DNA of 64,000 nucleotides from Candidatus Scotarchaeum otlingeri (GCA_002011075.2 MTMA02000006.1:1-64000); one strand, 5' to 3'. Counted from the first letter of the stretch, positions 26,444-35,512 are shown. A program made the numbers and translations. Notes: generated by a model from the sequence alone, not told the origin.

Positions 26444-27207
26444 ATGTCTACTATCCCCCTATCACTTATTTTGAATAAAGCAATAGCTTTTATATCTGAA
26501 ATATCTATTGCTTTAATAATATTATTTTCTTTTATCAATAAAATTTCTTTATCAATAAATCCTTCCAGTGTTACGCCACCATAAGGTTGATATGCATTTT
26601 TTGTGAGAGGAGATAAAGATGAATAAACTCTATTAGTGATCACCGCTGACAGTGACAAGTCATTTATCAATTCAGATAATGTGCGCATTACACTTCTAAT
26701 ATAATAGCTTATTATGCTAGGGTCTTTGTTATATAGGTTTTGTAATGGTACAGCTATATTATCTATAATTAGTAATCTAATATTATTACTTATTTTTCTC
26801 ACATTGTTTAACCGCTTGATCAGATCTTCTGGATCATTTAAAAAAGAGTAGTATATGTGCTTAAGTGCAGAAGAGGGATTTTCAATGTACCTAGAAGCAA
26901 TTTTAGCTATTTTTTGTATATTGAAGCCTCTTTCTGTATCGATATAAATGGAATTATATTTAATTTTTTCATCCTCGATTAGAGATGTCACAGCGAGCTG
27001 CATCGCTAGATGAGTTTTCCCAGTACCAGCCGCACCAAAAAATTCATATACTTTGTATGGATAGATACCGCCATCTAACAATTTATCTAATTCTGTTGAG
27101 CCGGTTGTGATGCGCCAAGATATAGAGTAATATTTTTCTTTAAATAGATCTCCACGAGTTAACCGTGCCCCTAATTTTTCTAGAATTTTAGTTATATCTC
27201 TATTCAT
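26440..27207 (-). CDS. radB: RecA/RadA-family ATPase, RadB-like
   Basis: About 255 residues. Walker A FFGAAGTGKTHLA (about 45-57), a strand with YIDTERGF, Walker B-like IRLLIIDNIAVPL, and LSAVITNRVYS with PYGGVTLEGFIDKEILL. It lacks the N-terminal DNA-binding HhH domain of RadA, as RadB does. RadB-type paralogues assist recombination. ATG at 27207 follows AGGAG closely; a TTG at 27234 is the alternative. The name radB is tentative because TACK archaea have other RadA paralogues. Confidence 0.85.
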   Translation of the reverse strand: MNRDITKILEKLGARLTRGDLFKEKYYSISWRITTGSTELDKLLDGGIYPYKVYEFFGAAGTGKTHLAMQLAVTSLIEDEKIKYNSIYIDTERGFNIQKIAKIASRYIENPSSALKHIYYSFLNDPEDLIKRLNNVRKISNNIRLLIIDNIAVPLQNLYNKDPSIISYYIRSVMRTLSELINDLSLSAVITNRVYSSLSPLTKNAYQPYGGVTLEGFIDKEILLIKENNIIKAIDISDIKAIALFKISDRGIVDI

Positions 27208-27273
27208 AACTCCTAAGAATAAAAATGTATTCAACAGGCTTATTTATGAGATGTTATCTAAGATTAAAATGGC

Positions 27274-28164
27274 ATGGTTACATTTAGAGAGACAGCTAAG
27301 AAAATATTGAAAATAAGCGATATGGCGTGGAAAATACTGTATCTAATAGAAAAGGATATCCTTAGATATGAAAAGTATCCTCTAAAGCTTCTTTGTAAAA
27401 AAGTGAAGGCAAATCAAGAAAAGATACTATATTATATTAATGAATTACTAAATCTGGGTTTTATTGAATACTACAAATATCCGTATGAAAGCGTTCGATT
27501 ATTAACTGCCGGAGTAGATGCATTAGCATTAAGAATTCTGGCAAATAAAGGACTCATAACTAGTATTGGAAAACAGATCGGGGTAGGTAAGGAATCTGAC
27601 GTATATGAAGCTTTAGATGAAAACAATAAAAAATATTCAATAAAAGTTTATAGACTAGGAAGAACAAGTTTTAAGGATACAACACGAAAAAGAAGTTATT
27701 ATAATGTATACTTTTCAAAGGGAATTAACTGGATTATTAGAAATTATAAAGCTGCTGCTAGAGAATATAGGGTGCTTAAATATCTTTATTCCAGAAATGT
27801 GAAGGTTCCAGAGCCAATAGCAAATGTAAAACACATGATTGTCATGGAAGAATTAGAGGGCGATCTGTTGATTAATATTCGTGACATAGAGAATCCTGGC
27901 CAATTATTAAATAAAATTATTAATGAGATAGCGAAGGCACTGGATGCTGGAATAATTAATGCTGATCTAAGTCCATTTAACGTGTTTATAACAAAATCAT
28001 ATCAGCCGGTCTTAATTGACTGGCCTCAATTTATCAGTATAAATGATGATAGATGGATGGAACTGTTAAAAAGAGATATAAAAAATATAGTAGTTTTTTT
28101 TAATAAGCGATTTGGTCTTAAGACAGATATAAAAAGAATTTTTATAAAGATGAATTTAGAATAA
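27274..28164 (+). CDS. rio2: RIO2-type atypical protein kinase
   Basis: 296 residues. The N-terminal winged helix (about 1-85) is specific to RIO2. The kinase domain starts at SIGKQIGVGKESDVYEAL (P-loop), with catalytic Lys in YSIKVYRLG, hinge VMEELEG, catalytic loop IINADLSPFNVFI and metal-binding LIDWPQF. RIO2 acts in late small-subunit maturation. It converges with the MAT gene and overlaps it by 9 nt. Confidence 0.95.
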   Translation: MVTFRETAKKILKISDMAWKILYLIEKDILRYEKYPLKLLCKKVKANQEKILYYINELLNLGFIEYYKYPYESVRLLTAGVDALALRILANKGLITSIGKQIGVGKESDVYEALDENNKKYSIKVYRLGRTSFKDTTRKRSYYNVYFSKGINWIIRNYKAAAREYRVLKYLYSRNVKVPEPIANVKHMIVMEELEGDLLINIRDIENPGQLLNKIINEIAKALDAGIINADLSPFNVFITKSYQPVLIDWPQFISINDDRWMELLKRDIKNIVVFFNKRFGLKTDIKRIFIKMNLE

Positions 28165-29382
28165 GATATACTTACCTTCTAGAATTTCACTTGTTAGGGC
28201 TAATAATCTATCTTTGCTCATTTCTTCTTGTATTATATCGTTAATTTTTTGTTTATCTCCTTCATTTATATCTCTATTACATATTAGTTGTACATTTAAT
28301 ATTTGCGGAGTGTTTATCGGCTCGCCGATACGACTTAGAATTCGTGTATATACCTCTTCAATCCTTTCTAATTCGTCATAAATTCTCTTACTTATTCTAT
28401 GTGCAAGTACATTATATACCTTGCCAACATGACTAACAGGATTTTTGCCAGCAACTGCTTCTAATGACATTTGTCTATTAGGAGTGATTAGTCCATATAC
28501 CCTGTTGCTTCTACCTGTATTTCCATCATCTCCTGATTCGGCTGAAGTACCTGTAACGGTTAAATATATTTTATTGTTATCAGGATCGTCGGCGGCGTTC
28601 AGTTTGACATTAAGCTCTTTATTAATTTCTATTTTTGCTAAGTAGTCTAATATATCGTTATATACTTCCTCTTTAGCAGATAAATATTCAGATAAAGAGG
28701 AAAAGAACCTGTCTATAAATGCTGCTGCTACTGTTATATCGAAATGATCATCAACTCTTAAAACCATAACTTTAATATCTTCACCAACATAAGGACGCTT
28801 ACCCTTATATTCTTTGCTATTCATGTAAAGTTCTAAGCCCAAGGCTATATTCTCAGCCTCCGTAAAAGGAGCGAATGCTACCCCAAAAGAGGTATCATTT
28901 GCTAATGGCACATCATAAATACCCTTTTCAAAAGTACTGATAAGTTCCTGAGAGCCAGGACGGATCTTTGTAGAAATGCTAATATGATTTTTTACATCAA
29001 TAAACCTCAATAATTTTTTAATTTCAGATTCTATAGCGTTATATGCTATTTCGTTTACTGGTACTGTTACTTTTTCATTATCTACTTTCACTTTGTCTAC
29101 AGCTCTACCAGCGATAATTATTTCAATAGGCTCTAATACCCTGCCGCCCCCATACTCCCATTCAGCTTTGCCTCCTACTAATAATCCCTTATCAACATTA
29201 TGATGTAGTATCTTACCGAATTCCTCTAAATAGTATTTTGCCAGGGCTCTAGAGACCGCTTCAGAAGAAGAGTCGACAATATGATCAGGATGCCCTAACC
29301 CTTTCCGTTCTACAATCTCTACTTTGTGTTTATGTACAGGAGCTGCTCTAAGTCTTTCTAGTATGATTTTTGGGGTCTTCAT
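28156..29382 (-). CDS. mat: S-adenosylmethionine synthetase, archaeal type
   Basis: 408 residues of the archaeal MAT family, distinct from bacterial MetK. Conserved blocks: [22 protein letters not shown] near the N-terminus, [17 protein letters not shown], and [22 protein letters not shown] with [20 protein letters not shown]. It makes SAM from methionine and ATP. ATG follows GGGGAT. It lies downstream of the LSm gene on the same strand. Confidence 0.97.
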   Translation of the reverse strand: MKTPKIILERLRAAPVHKHKVEIVERKGLGHPDHIVDSSSEAVSRALAKYYLEEFGKILHHNVDKGLLVGGKAEWEYGGGRVLEPIEIIIAGRAVDKVKVDNEKVTVPVNEIAYNAIESEIKKLLRFIDVKNHISISTKIRPGSQELISTFEKGIYDVPLANDTSFGVAFAPFTEAENIALGLELYMNSKEYKGKRPYVGEDIKVMVLRVDDHFDITVAAAFIDRFFSSLSEYLSAKEEVYNDILDYLAKIEINKELNVKLNAADDPDNNKIYLTVTGTSAESGDDGNTGRSNRVYGLITPNRQMSLEAVAGKNPVSHVGKVYNVLAHRISKRIYDELERIEEVYTRILSRIGEPINTPQILNVQLICNRDINEGDKQKINDIIQEEMSKDRLLALTSEILEGKYILF

Positions 29383-29400
29383 TTATATCCCCTTTCTATA

Positions 29401-29643
29401 TTATACGGTCTTTATCAAGAGAATATTGTTGCCTCTAATAAGAATTCTGCCATATCTCGTTGTCCGATTACTCGTTTCTTCAACCGCATCCTCTATTAAT
29501 AAATTCATGTAGTTATCTACTTTGGCCAAATAGCCGGTATATTTCTCGCCGCTTTTAAGATATACTGTAATTGTTTCCCCAATCTGTCTATATACAAGGG
29601 TTAGGGGTTTTATTATTTGTTCATCGTTATTCGCTACCTTCAT
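29401..29643 (-). CDS. LSm/Sm-like RNA-binding protein
   Basis: 80 residues with both Sm motifs: Sm1 ITVYLKSGEKYTGYLAKVDNYMNLLIEDA and Sm2 YGRILIRGNNILLIKTV. Archaeal SmAP proteins form heptameric rings on U-rich RNA. It ends 18 nt before the MAT gene. Confidence 0.95.
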   Translation of the reverse strand: MKVANNDEQIIKPLTLVYRQIGETITVYLKSGEKYTGYLAKVDNYMNLLIEDAVEETSNRTTRYGRILIRGNNILLIKTV

Positions 29644-29734
29644 GTTCGATCCCTAAAACCAACGTTAAAATCTATAATATAATCTCTTAAATATAATAAT
29701 ATAACTATATAAATAATATTCTCTCTTGACCCAT

Positions 29735-30484
29735 TCAGTAATCCAGCAATGTTTTTTTATTTCTCCTTGATAATTTACTCAGCTTAGCAAGATCTATGTG
29801 TTTAAACTTGAGTTTTAGATCTGAAAGTAATCGTTGGGCGGAAGGATCTATTGATGGCGCTACTATAATGCCTCTTACATCTGGATTGGTAACTCTGTAT
29901 TCAGAGACATAACGATATAATTGTAAAATTTCTTTTTCACCCACCTTATTTCTCTTCACTTCTACCATGACTGGATTTTCATTTTTATCTATACAAAAAA
30001 TGTCTACTTTACCGCTTTTCAACTCTTTTTCTCGAATAACACTTCTGAGTCCCTCTTCTATTAGCCCAGGATTGCTGTATAGTATTCTCTGCATCTCGTC
30101 CTCTGTTAAGTACATTATAAATTCCCCGGTATCTTTCAATTTATCGGCAATTATAGTTTTAATATTATTCAGATAGATAGTTAAAGTCTCATGAGGCCTA
30201 CTTCTTATCGATTTGATTATTAAATAATCATCTTCAACCCTGAAAGAAATTTTGGTTTTTGATGGTTGCCAGTTAACAGGTTTGTAGCCACTACTCCTAT
30301 GAACCAATACAGACCTATCGCTTTTTATGACAATAAGTCTTTCTCCCTCATCTAAATATGAACCTGCCCTTCCTTTATAATCAACAGCACAATTTCCGAT
30401 CATCACTATCAGCAACTTATTTTTATACGCTTCTTCTAAAAAATTCTTTGCTTCGATCGGTGAAGGATTATTTAATAAGTTCAT
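29735..30484 (-). CDS. nucS: Endonuclease NucS/EndoMS
   Basis: About 249 residues. The N-terminal beta-rich ssDNA-binding domain is followed by a RecB-like nuclease domain with GKVDIFCIDKNENPVMVEVKR, providing the D...ExK active site, and QLYRYVSEYR. NucS/EndoMS cuts mismatched DNA and works with PCNA (encoded at 50351). ATG at 30484 is chosen over TTG at 30490; AT-rich TATA-like DNA is directly upstream, so the message is likely leaderless. It lies close to polymerase D and Orc1 genes. Confidence 0.93.
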   Translation of the reverse strand: MNLLNNPSPIEAKNFLEEAYKNKLLIVMIGNCAVDYKGRAGSYLDEGERLIVIKSDRSVLVHRSSGYKPVNWQPSKTKISFRVEDDYLIIKSIRSRPHETLTIYLNNIKTIIADKLKDTGEFIMYLTEDEMQRILYSNPGLIEEGLRSVIREKELKSGKVDIFCIDKNENPVMVEVKRNKVGEKEILQLYRYVSEYRVTNPDVRGIIVAPSIDPSAQRLLSDLKLKFKHIDLAKLSKLSRRNKKTLLDY

Positions 30485-30615
30485 TACCAAATAAAAATAA
30501 ATTGTATAAATAAAAATTTGTGCTGCTAGAAAGATAATTTAATTCTATATTAAAGGGATTTTTGATAGAAGCAAGGGCCGGTTAAATGATTTGATAAAAA
30601 ATCTTAAAGACATAG

Positions 30616-30701
30616 TGCGGGGGGTGGGATTCGAACCCACGAAGGCCTACGCCAGCAGGTTCTGAGCCTGCCCCCGTTGACCAGGCTAGGGGAACCCCCG
30701 C
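30616..30701 (-). tRNA. tRNA-Leu(CAG)
   Basis: Acceptor GCGGGGG/CCCCCGC, discriminator A, anticodon stem GCAGG/CCTGC, loop CTCAGAA (anticodon CAG), long variable arm TGGCGTAGGCCTTC region and T-arm GTGGGTTCGAATCCCAC. No intron, and CCA is not encoded. It is the template that reveals the two introns of the tRNA-Leu(UAA) gene at 2886-3027. Confidence 0.97.
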
Positions 30702-30706
30702 AAAAA

Positions 30707-30816
30707 TGGCGCCGGGAGTGGGACTCGAACCCACATGGAGCCGAAGCCCCATCGGCTATCTGGCCACATTTTATTGATCTCGAGGCCGACCCCTTTAGCC
30801 ATTCGGGCATCCCGGC
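30707..30816 (-). tRNA. tRNA-Ser(CGA) with a 21-nt intron, CCA encoded
   Basis: Acceptor GCCGGGA, discriminator G, encoded CCA (30707-30709). Anticodon stem TCGGC/GCCGA, loop CTCGAGA with anticodon CGA at 30780-30782, long variable arm GGGGCTTCGGCTCC. A 21-nt intron (30758-30778) lies between positions 37 and 38. It is 5 nt from tRNA-Leu(CAG), and both may be one transcript. Confidence 0.96.
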
Positions 30817-30909
30817 TTAATAGTGATATATTATTCACAGAATAAACAATAATCTGCTATTTTTAAATATTGGTTGTTAAGTTTTAATAGGTATACGTAA
30901 TAGTTTTTA

Positions 30910-32352
30910 GTGATCAGTGTGAGCGATGAAAAAATACCTAAAGTCATAATAGAAAAAATTATTAATACTGGCAAGAGACTGACACCTGAGGCTGAAAAAT
31001 ACTTATTTAACAATATTCCGAAAGATCTTGACTTTTTCCTTTATTATATATCGAAAATTAGTGATCTCTTTATTACCAAAGAACATTTAATAAAAATCTT
31101 TGAAAAACTTCAAGAGAAAGAGAAAATTTCCTTAGAACCTGATATAAAAATAATATTTCAGCCTAATATACAGCAAATGAATGATAATATGAAAAGTCTG
31201 ATATCCTATTTTAGAAATAGATATGAGGTTATAGGTATAGATATTCTCAAGGACTATGGTATTAGAGATATAACTAATTTATCTAAATTATCTCCGGGAG
31301 AACACTATATAGTCGGTCTCATCAGTCATAAACATATAACTAGAGACCAAGTCTTTATAGAAATAGAAGATACTACTGCCAAACGAAAGATCTACGCTAG
31401 TTCACGGGATACCCATTTAATCCGGTTATTAACAAGCATACCTTTAGATTCTGTTATATGCGCATATATAAGAATGAGGCCAAACAGGGCCCCGGTATTA
31501 GTTGACATTTTCTTACCCAAAATAAAGCCTTCACCAGAGCATCCAGAGGATGATATATATGTTATGGTATTATCTGATTTACATATAGGCAGTAATGAAT
31601 TCTTATATGATGAATTTTATAGGCTTGTAGATATTCTTAATGGTAAGGTTGATGACTATAATTTACAATCTATAATTAGACGAACTATCTATATTGTAAT
31701 TGCTGGAGATATAGTAGATGGTGTTGGTGTATATCCGGGCCAAGATAAAGATCTCCTAATTACTGATCCCCGTGAGCAATATAGAGAGGCATATAAAATC
31801 TTGTCAAAAATAGATCATAAAAAAAGAATACTAATAACACCTGGAAATCATGACATTACTAGAAAAGCATTACCTAGACCTCCAATAAATAATAATTATG
31901 CAAAGGAATTTTATGATGATGATCGATTCATAATGTTGAGTGACCCGGCGTATATTAGCCTCAATGGTGTAAAACTATATATTTTTCATGGGGATTTTCT
32001 GAACGATATATATGCTACTATACCTGGAGTTACACAGCAAAATGTTACGAATGCCATGGAAATTCTACTTAGAGTTAGACATATAGCACCTACATATGGG
32101 ATGCAGACAAAGATTATACTTTCCGAGAAAGATCAGTTAATAATCCCTAAAGATCTAAATATCTTTCTTGCAGGTCATGTTCATATATTTGATGCAAAAC
32201 ATGTGAACGATAATATGTTGATAGTAAATAGCGGGACATGGCAAAAACAAACAGAATATCAAAAAGAAATGGGTCTTAACCCAACACCGGGTATTGCAGC
32301 ATTAATTAATCTTAAGAATTTAAAAACATCATTAATCAAACTTATTGATTAA
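30910..32352 (+). CDS. polB: DNA polymerase D small subunit (DP1), 3'-5' exonuclease
   Basis: 480 residues. The C-terminal calcineurin-like phosphoesterase has VLSDLHIGS, IAGDIVDG, TPGNHDITR, YIFHGD and LAGHVHIFDA, all metal ligands expected for the active proofreading nuclease. An OB fold precedes it (YIVGLISHKHI...). GTG start at 30910, or GTG at 30919. The 3' end overlaps the convergent orc1/cdc6 gene by 21 nt, so both lie beside the putative origin. Confidence 0.96.
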   Translation: MISVSDEKIPKVIIEKIINTGKRLTPEAEKYLFNNIPKDLDFFLYYISKISDLFITKEHLIKIFEKLQEKEKISLEPDIKIIFQPNIQQMNDNMKSLISYFRNRYEVIGIDILKDYGIRDITNLSKLSPGEHYIVGLISHKHITRDQVFIEIEDTTAKRKIYASSRDTHLIRLLTSIPLDSVICAYIRMRPNRAPVLVDIFLPKIKPSPEHPEDDIYVMVLSDLHIGSNEFLYDEFYRLVDILNGKVDDYNLQSIIRRTIYIVIAGDIVDGVGVYPGQDKDLLITDPREQYREAYKILSKIDHKKRILITPGNHDITRKALPRPPINNNYAKEFYDDDRFIMLSDPAYISLNGVKLYIFHGDFLNDIYATIPGVTQQNVTNAMEILLRVRHIAPTYGMQTKIILSEKDQLIIPKDLNIFLAGHVHIFDAKHVNDNMLIVNSGTWQKQTEYQKEMGLNPTPGIAALINLKNLKTSLIKLID

Positions 32353-33573
32353 TAAATCTCCTATTATAGGATCCTCAACCAGACTCTTTTTTATTAGTGT
32401 CAAAGGCACGTCAAATTTTACTGTTGTTACTCTACCTCCCCGTCTACCATAATTATCTATTCTTCTATTTACTATTCCTAATAAACTTAGCTCTGTTAAT
32501 AAACTATAAAATCGTCGGCTAGAAAGTGGACTTTCACCTATTTCTCCTGTAAGTAATGAGTACTTTTGATATAGAACACTGCTTTTAATTCTATTATTTT
32601 GACCTCCAATTGTCATAAGGTATAATGCTCCTATAATCAATTTAGAATGAAGCGGCAAAGTTCTTATTACCTCTAATGTTCTTTCTCTATCTATGCTATT
32701 ATAGGCCATCTTAATGTGGTCCGTTGTAATTTTGTTGCCACCCTGTGCTTCTACTATTTCTCCTGCTACCCGAATAAGATCTAAAGCTTTTCTAGCATCT
32801 CCATTTTCTGACCCTGAGATAGCGGCAGCTAATTTCACTGCACCTTGGTCTACAGTGTTATCAAAAAAAGCAAGTTGAATCCGGTCCCATAATATCTGTT
32901 CAAGTTCGGTGGCTGTATATGGCTTAAATATAATTTCTTCTTCACTAAGGCTACTTAAAACTCTAGGATCTAACATCTCTTTGAATCTTAGATCATTTGA
33001 TATACCTATTATCATAGCTATTATATCAGATTCATCATAATTTAGTCTAGTTAGACTATATAGGAGGTTATCTCCATATCTTATAATTAGGGCATCAACT
33101 TCATCTAGAACGACTAAAAAAGGTTTTTTCAAATTCACTAAATGATTTTTTAATCTATTAAATGCTTCTTCTGTCGATAAACCTGTAAATGGCAATTTAA
33201 GACCTATTGAATCTGCCATATATTTAATTACTCTATATTCAGTTCCAGCTAATCTACAATTTACATAAGAAAAAATAAATTTAAAATCGGTTCCCTTGAT
33301 CTTTTCTAGCAACCTGTTTATTACATATCGAGTTACAGCAGTCTTTCCGGTCCCGGGTTTTCCATATATAAATAAATTTGAGGTACGCTGATGTTTTATC
33401 AATGTAGTTAAATGTCTTGCCAATTTTGAAATTTGTTCCTCTCTAAATAATAGTCTTTTGGGAATATAATCGTGAAATAATACTAATTTATTTTTAAAGA
33501 TCTTGGGTCCATAGATTGCTCTATCAAATATTTCGTCAATTATGTCGCTATAGTTATTATCATCACTATTCAA
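32332..33573 (-). CDS. cdc6: Orc1/Cdc6 replication initiator
   Basis: 413 residues. AAA+ core with Walker A IYGKPGTGKTAV (about 65-76), Walker B FLVVLDEVDALI, sensor 1 IIGISND, then a C-terminal winged helix (about 300-413, SPLSSRRFYSLLTELSLLGIVNRR). It binds origin recognition boxes and loads MCM. TTG is the start. The gene is transcribed away from the adjacent 427-bp AT-rich region, the classic archaeal arrangement of initiator next to its origin. Confidence 0.97.
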   Translation of the reverse strand: MNSDDNNYSDIIDEIFDRAIYGPKIFKNKLVLFHDYIPKRLLFREEQISKLARHLTTLIKHQRTSNLFIYGKPGTGKTAVTRYVINRLLEKIKGTDFKFIFSYVNCRLAGTEYRVIKYMADSIGLKLPFTGLSTEEAFNRLKNHLVNLKKPFLVVLDEVDALIIRYGDNLLYSLTRLNYDESDIIAMIIGISNDLRFKEMLDPRVLSSLSEEEIIFKPYTATELEQILWDRIQLAFFDNTVDQGAVKLAAAISGSENGDARKALDLIRVAGEIVEAQGGNKITTDHIKMAYNSIDRERTLEVIRTLPLHSKLIIGALYLMTIGGQNNRIKSSVLYQKYSLLTGEIGESPLSSRRFYSLLTELSLLGIVNRRIDNYGRRGGRVTTVKFDVPLTLIKKSLVEDPIIGDLLINKFD

Positions 33574-34000
33574 AACACAGGCACCCCATATCTACCTCTG
33601 TTTCAAAAGAATAAAAATAGCTTGTGACTCTTTAGAAATAATTAAAATTAATTAATAAAAGTGAACTACTCTCCATTCGATATATTCAAAAATATAATAT
33701 ATAAGAGATTATTTTCCTAGAAATATATAATATCATTATGATAGTTTCACAATCTCTATGATCTCAATAACTGATTTTCAATAGAATCATAAGAATAATA
33801 GGGGTGGAGGTGTAAAGTTATTCTCATAAGTTATGGTTGTGAATTCACAGTGAATATTTTTATTCACTAGATATAAAGAAACCCCTTTGTTTCAAGTGAA
33901 TCCAGTGAATGAATTACCTTTTTAGAAACTCTTTTTTTCTTATTGATGACCTGAGATACATTTTTGTTATATTCACTTGTGAAATGTGAATAATTAATGG
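33574..34000. other. Putative replication origin (oriC)
   Basis: The longest protein-free stretch away from the rRNA leader. It is strongly AT-rich at 33601-33790 (candidate unwinding element), followed by AGGGGTGGAGGTG (33800-33812), a cluster of GTGAAT/ATTCAC hexamers between 33839 and 33991 that includes the palindrome GTGAATTCAC (33839-33848) and the inverted repeat AGTGAATA-TTTT-TATTCACT (33849-33868), and an ORB-like box ATTCACTTGAAAC followed by AAAGGGG (minus strand, 33882-33901). The G-string after TTGAAAC matches known archaeal ORB layout. cdc6 and polD genes adjoin. Confidence 0.75.
33881..33904 (-). promoter_or_regulatory. Origin recognition box-like element
   Basis: Read on the minus strand it begins TTCACTTGAAAC and ends in a G-string (AAAGGGGT), close to the mini-ORB core TTACACTTGAAA plus G-string described for archaeal Orc1/Cdc6 sites. 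A weaker relative, ATTCACTTGTGAAA, lies at 33971-33984. Confidence 0.65.
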
Positions 34001-34432
34001 GTGAAGGATAAACTGAGGCCTCGAAAAATAAAAGTTGAGACTATATTAGATGATGGCTCTAAGATAACTATTACTATTAACGGAAGTCTTGACAAAGAAA
34101 AATTAAATAGATTTTTAGAATTAATAGATATGGCCGGCTCAGGCTTTAAGTTATCTCCTAAAGTATCTAATGCTAATACATTATTCGATCGTATTAGATC
34201 TCTAATAGAAGAGAATTTTAGTGAACGCTTTTTTACATTAAACGAATTATACAGTTTATATAATGAATATTTTCCTGATAAGATCAAGAAGAGTACATTA
34301 TCAACATATTTGTCAAGATTAATCGAAGAAGGAATTCTATTAAGAGAGGGATATAGAGGAAAATATAGATATAGATATTTAGGTGGTATCGTTAAACTAG
34401 CGTATCCTATACAAAAATATGATATAGACTAA
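34001..34432 (+). CDS. Origin-adjacent winged-helix protein
   Basis: 143 residues starting at GTG; the nearby ATG at 33997 runs into a stop. The N-terminal beta segment (IKVETILDDGSKITITING) is followed by a linker helix and a winged helix at about 62-125 (FFTLNELYSLYNEYFPDKIKKSTLSTYLSRLIEEGILLREG, wing YRGKYRYRYLG). The protein is highly basic. The inverted pair ATTCAC/GTGAAT at 33971-33991 lies immediately before the start, so autoregulation or origin binding is plausible. I cannot assign a named family; a role as a second initiator-like factor is inference. Its 3' end overlaps the convergent gene by 4 nt. Confidence 0.75.
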   Translation: MKDKLRPRKIKVETILDDGSKITITINGSLDKEKLNRFLELIDMAGSGFKLSPKVSNANTLFDRIRSLIEENFSERFFTLNELYSLYNEYFPDKIKKSTLSTYLSRLIEEGILLREGYRGKYRYRYLGGIVKLAYPIQKYDID

Positions 34433-34986
34433 ATCTCCTTTAATTTATATATAAATGGTTTTTTCGATTCATCTCTCTCAAGGATACCTAATTCATAAAG
34501 TTTTTTCAATTCTCTTGAGATATGTTCTCTAGTTAAATTGGTTTCGGCTTGTATCTCCTTATAAGTTCTCGGTCCCTTTTTTAACTCTTCTATAATGATT
34601 TTTTGCGTCGTTGTTAGTTCATGTGATGTGATATCATATTTATCTGGAGCACTTATTATCTCGACTTTTTTATTACTTAATTTATATCCAGAGCCGTGTT
34701 CTGTAGATAGCGTCTTTCCACCCTCGATCTTTAATATTTTTTCTGATATAGATGATATCTCGGAATCAAGATCTGAGATTTTCGCATTAATGTATGATAT
34801 TTGATTGGTTATATTACTGACTATGCTTCTGATCTCATTTTTTGTTTTTGCGTAATCTTTATTGATGCTATTTACATATCTGATTAATACGCTAGTGAGA
34901 TAATATAAAATTAGGACAATCAATATTAGATAAGCGGATGTGATTATATTGGTATATTCGTATATGATGTAATAATTTAAGTTCAT
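34429..34986 (-). CDS. Membrane-anchored winged-helix regulator
   Basis: 185 residues. One N-terminal transmembrane segment (about 17-37, AYLILIVLILYYLTSVLI), a coiled coil (about 45-90, IRSIVSNITNQISYINAKISDLDSEISSISEKIL), a short linker, then a MarR/IclR-like winged helix (about 122-185, TTTQKIIIEELKKGPRTYKEIQAETNLTREHISRELKKLYELGIL). The topology places the DNA-binding domain in the cytoplasm. ATG is preceded by GATGTGA repeats. Its place beside the candidate origin makes a role in tethering DNA to the membrane or in sensing possible; this is inference. Confidence 0.8.
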   Translation of the reverse strand: MNLNYYIIYEYTNIITSAYLILIVLILYYLTSVLIRYVNSINKDYAKTKNEIRSIVSNITNQISYINAKISDLDSEISSISEKILKIEGGKTLSTEHGSGYKLSNKKVEIISAPDKYDITSHELTTTQKIIIEELKKGPRTYKEIQAETNLTREHISRELKKLYELGILERDESKKPFIYKLKEI

Positions 34987-35045
34987 GACAAATCACATCA
35001 TCACAAAATATAACGTCACATCAAAATAAAAGTTTTTTAGTGATA
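34987..35045. repeat. Intergenic TGTGAT/ATCACA repeats
   Basis: Upstream of the membrane-anchored regulator, ATCACATCATCACA and GTCACATC occur in tandem (34991-35021), followed by GTGATATCAT (35040-35049). The 13-mer AAATCACATCATC at 34990-35002 recurs exactly at 35093-35105 inside the next gene. They may be operator sites for the adjacent winged-helix protein; not proven. Confidence 0.45.
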
Positions 35046-35426
35046 TCATATTTTTAATGATGATATTAGCTGTGTGATAGCGGCCTCGTCATAAATCACA
35101 TCATCGACTTTCATTCTATTTATTAGCTCAAATAATTTTTGAAGATCATTAATATTAATGAGGTCAATCGAAAGAAGTAAAATAAGAGTCACTATAGCTT
35201 TTTTTATATTTTTTCGTGCTTGGGATAGAATACGATAAAACGTTCCCTGACTTATGCTTTTATTTTTATTAACATATATTTTATATCCCTTTTTTATATC
35301 ATACTCCTTCATTTTTATCCAAATTAACAATATTTTTAATTGTTTGTATGTGAGTCCAGAATTTTTTATCAAAATTTTCACTCCAGGTACCGACATTATA
35401 TCCTCTATTTCACTCATATAGGACAT
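35046..35426 (-). CDS. Small HTH-like protein, function unknown
   Basis: About 126 residues. GVKILIKNSGLTYKQLKILLIWIKMKEYDIKKGYKI is followed by a likely helix-turn-helix, KSISQGTFYRILSQARKNIKKAI, in which SQGTFYRILSQAR would be the recognition helix, and then by a helical C-terminus. ATG at 35426 is chosen; GTG at 35433-35435 lies inside the 26-bp palindrome. Codons are AT-rich like the neighbours. It is divergent from elf1. No family recognised. Confidence 0.65.
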   Translation of the reverse strand: MSYMSEIEDIMSVPGVKILIKNSGLTYKQLKILLIWIKMKEYDIKKGYKIYVNKNKSISQGTFYRILSQARKNIKKAIVTLILLLSIDLININDLQKLFELINRMKVDDVIYDEAAITQLISSLKI

Positions 35427-35431
35427 TTTAA

Positions 35432-35457
35432 CCACTAATACAAATATGTATTAGTGG
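35432..35457. promoter_or_regulatory. Perfect 26-bp palindrome between the HTH-like gene and elf1
   Basis: Arms CCACTAATACA (35432-35442) and TGTATTAGTGG (35447-35457) match perfectly across 11 bp with a 4-nt centre. It covers the region just upstream of the HTH-like protein's ATG and lies about 55 bp from the elf1 start. It could be the operator of that protein. Confidence 0.65.
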
Positions 35458-35512
35458 AATTTAAAGAATATTATTAGATCTATGATAACTAGTATTTATA
35501 GGTGTTCATAGA

